A DNA stretch of 7,783 nt, taken from positions 1 to 7,783 of the forward strand of contig CALMNS010000770.1 of assembly GCA_937871635.1 (NCBI GenBank). The letters are read 5' to 3'. Under the pieces are notes generated by a model. It did no database searches and was not told the origin of the DNA. It saw only the letters and a list, made by a program, of their open reading frames with translations. Source of the DNA: an uncultured Solirubrobacter sp. GTDB lineage: Bacteria > Actinomycetota > Thermoleophilia > Solirubrobacterales > Solirubrobacteraceae. Made by a program: the position numbers and the translations under genes. Of the stretch, positions 7,401-7,783 are shown in pieces. Each line of letters opens with the position of its first letter. The stretch's first letter is position 1.

Positions 7401-7783
7401 CGCTCAGCGCCACCGCGCTGACCACCACCACGGGAGCCTCCAGTGAACCGCTTTCGCCTGCCAGGCGAGGAGCTCCTTCGTCGCCCTCGCCTTCGGCGAC
7501 GTTACTTTCGAGCAGCGCGTCGAGCGCGCCGACCCGGAGGCCGACGAGGTGCGGCGGCGGGGTGAGGTGCGACTCGTAGGCGACGCCGCGGCTGGGGTAG
7601 AAGCGGACGACCCGCGGCTTGAGCCACGCGCGCAGGTCCTGGGCGAGGTCGCGCGCGTGGCGGTCGTCGCCGGCGACGATCAGCGTCGGGACGCTCGGAT
7701 CGCGGTCGGCCAGCGCGGCGAGGACGTAGGGCCGCAGCGACCGCGAGACGAACGCACGGCCACCGTCGCGCGCGAGCCGGGTG
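4459..7783 (-). CDS. mfd: Transcription-repair coupling factor Mfd (N-terminus outside window)
   Basis: The frame is open from the right edge of the window to the TGA at 4459, giving 1107 residues of a protein usually about 1150 or slightly longer, so only a few dozen N-terminal residues are missing. Mfd displaces RNA polymerase stalled at DNA damage and recruits UvrA for nucleotide excision repair. Domains in order: UvrB-like N-terminal module (FVSRSLRPYVLAAL, later DRGQFAVRGGLLDLYPATED); RNA-polymerase-interacting CarD-like domain (about 6290-6456, GDIVVHEDHGLARFAGF); RecG-like translocase with Walker A GDVGYGKTEVA (5980-6012), DEEQRFG (5689-5709), TSIIESGIDIP and the translocation motif around RGRVGRSRERAYAYLLYP (near 5160-5200); and the C-terminal autoinhibitory domain with VDAYVPSDYIPYEQAKID. 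All helicase motifs appear intact. The GTG at 7431 is internal, since recognisable Mfd sequence continues upstream of it. A Gly/Glu-rich insert lies at 7435-7509. Confidence 0.98.
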   Translation of the reverse strand, partial: TRLARDGGRAFVSRSLRPYVLAALADRDPSVPTLIVAGDDRHARDLAQDLRAWLKPRVVRFYPSRGVAYESHLTPPPHLVGLRVGALDALLESNVAEGEGDEGAPRLAGESGSLEAPVVVVSAVALSEKVPDPALRPHGFTLRVGELLDLEECAADLAVAGYERVDQVEDRGQFAVRGGLLDLYPATEDRAVRVDLFDDEIESLRWFSTFTQRSLGEATEIEVAPAAELAAEHRELAEIAALDDAESRPDIAELLPTEDFRDLLGLVPGAQVLIAAEEDVAPSLKDHWDDVTTAFHDADAHSLYVPPQEVEDELGRRARISLSALDAGQPVQLRAQAAEFAARSLKEAEPELEKLTRSKYKTVVAWPQAGAGERAAYNLGRMKVGGALEFVEANLRDGFIAPQMRLAVIPEHRLIHRRKASGRQTGTRGGRGALRSFSDLRTGDIVVHEDHGLARFAGFETKTVAGITRDYLYLEYAGSDRVFVPTEQLAKISRYVGAGGAHPPLSKLGGTRWDTMKARARRAAQELAGELINLYAERRRRLGFGFGPDTDWMREFEAAFPYAETPDQREAIEQVKADMETERPMDRLICGDVGYGKTEVALRAAFKAAEAGKQVMVLVPTTILAQQHFGTFTERLRDYPFTIKQVSRFRPAAEQKAAIKGFREGNVDILVGTHRVLSRDVRAKDLGLIIVDEEQRFGVKQKDLLRQLKLKVDVISMSATPIPRTLQMSMAGVRDISVIETPPEGRRPVRNYVGEYDEALVKQALEREHARGGQAFFLHNRVQDIDETAERLRALCPELRFTVAHGQMDERQLEERMMAFLRGEADVLISTSIIESGIDIPQANTLVVERADVFGLSQLYQIRGRVGRSRERAYAYLLYPSAAALTEEAANRLAALSDYSELGAGFKIAMRDLELRGAGNLLGDEQSGHVAALGFELYMQMLDEAVQSLEMEEEGDEPRPEPVRLDVSVDAYVPSDYIPYEQAKIDVHRRVAGAREVAELHDLRRELADRFGDPPEPLENLITLQQARIKLGQAGAQAVTFRQGRLAVTPIELDSVRAKRLRAEIPEALYESGKSQLSMRVSDDPAQRFPAIVRAADVLLSVQREAA
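7442..7506. repeat. Palindrome-rich in-frame insert in mfd
   Basis: Three adjacent palindromes fill this stretch: TCGCCTG-C-CAGGCGA (7454-7468), AGGAGCTCCT (7468-7477), and CGTCGCC with GGCGACG (7479-7485 and 7495-7501). The ends AGTGAAC (7442-7448) and GTTACT (7501-7506) can pair with one bulged base. It encodes SNVAEGEGDEGAPRLAGESG and neighbours, a low-complexity segment between LVGLRVGALDALLE and the conserved VVVVSAVALSEKVPDP, where relatives have a shorter linker. It contains AT-rich patches unlike the flanking mfd sequence. Confidence 0.4.

Noticed and set aside
4780..7446. Very long open frame on the plus strand opposite mfd (888 codons), and similar ones opposite eno and the lipoprotein
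   Set aside because: These mirror strongly coding minus-strand genes in a G+C-rich genome where stop codons are rare on the opposite strand. They are repetitive in Arg, Leu, Val, Asp and Glu and show no recognisable domain.
7495..7509. Shared AAGTAAC-R-TCG-Y-C on the minus strand in the mfd insert and at the ftsB stop (about 545-558)
   Set aside because: Only about 11 of 13 bases match, short enough to occur by chance in a window of this size, and the flanking sequences do not align.

Overview
The window is about 70% G+C. Nearly all of it is one leftward (minus-strand) gene train: mfd (5' end beyond the right edge), a lipoprotein with a SurA/parvulin-type domain, mazG, eno, an ftsB/divIC-type septation gene, and a small conserved-looking gene of unknown function. 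A GNAT acetyltransferase fragment reads rightward into the train at the left edge. The order mfd - mazG - lipoprotein - eno - ftsB is a known actinobacterial core arrangement (mfd, mazG, lpqU, eno, Rv1024 in Mycobacterium tuberculosis). Here the lipoprotein lies between mfd and mazG and is a peptidyl-prolyl isomerase-like protein. That order, the extreme G+C, and the style of the FtsB and lipoprotein sequences suggest a deep-branching actinobacterium, probably Thermoleophilia/Solirubrobacterales. The lineage is inferred from general resemblance, not from a search.

Region by region, left to right: 2-223 is the C-terminal end of a GNAT acetyltransferase (+), whose tail overlaps the tail of the next gene by 55 bp. 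169-414 (-) is a small gene of unknown function whose coding signal continues upstream but changes frame near a run of five C residues (minus strand), suggesting a frameshift or assembly error. 552-836 (-) is the FtsB-like protein. 935-2209 (-) is a complete enolase with all catalytic residues. 2226-3053 (-) is a two-domain MazG with an in-frame insert. 3055-3220 is an intergenic segment that is essentially one long imperfect palindrome bounded by TA dinucleotides. 3218-4390 (-) is the lipoprotein. 4459-7783 (-) is Mfd, missing only its extreme N-terminus.

The genes are housekeeping: transcription-coupled repair (Mfd), nucleotide-pool cleaning (MazG), folding outside the membrane (lipoprotein), glycolysis (enolase) and division (FtsB). 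I see no CRISPR array, toxin, phage or secondary-metabolite genes, and no convincing new multi-gene system. The most unusual content is structural: palindrome-rich segments at the lipoprotein-mazG junction, inside mazG, and inside mfd. The two inside genes are in frame and lie in probable linkers or surface loops. They look like small dispersed palindromic elements that have entered an otherwise compact operon. No gene-free stretch exceeds 300 bases.
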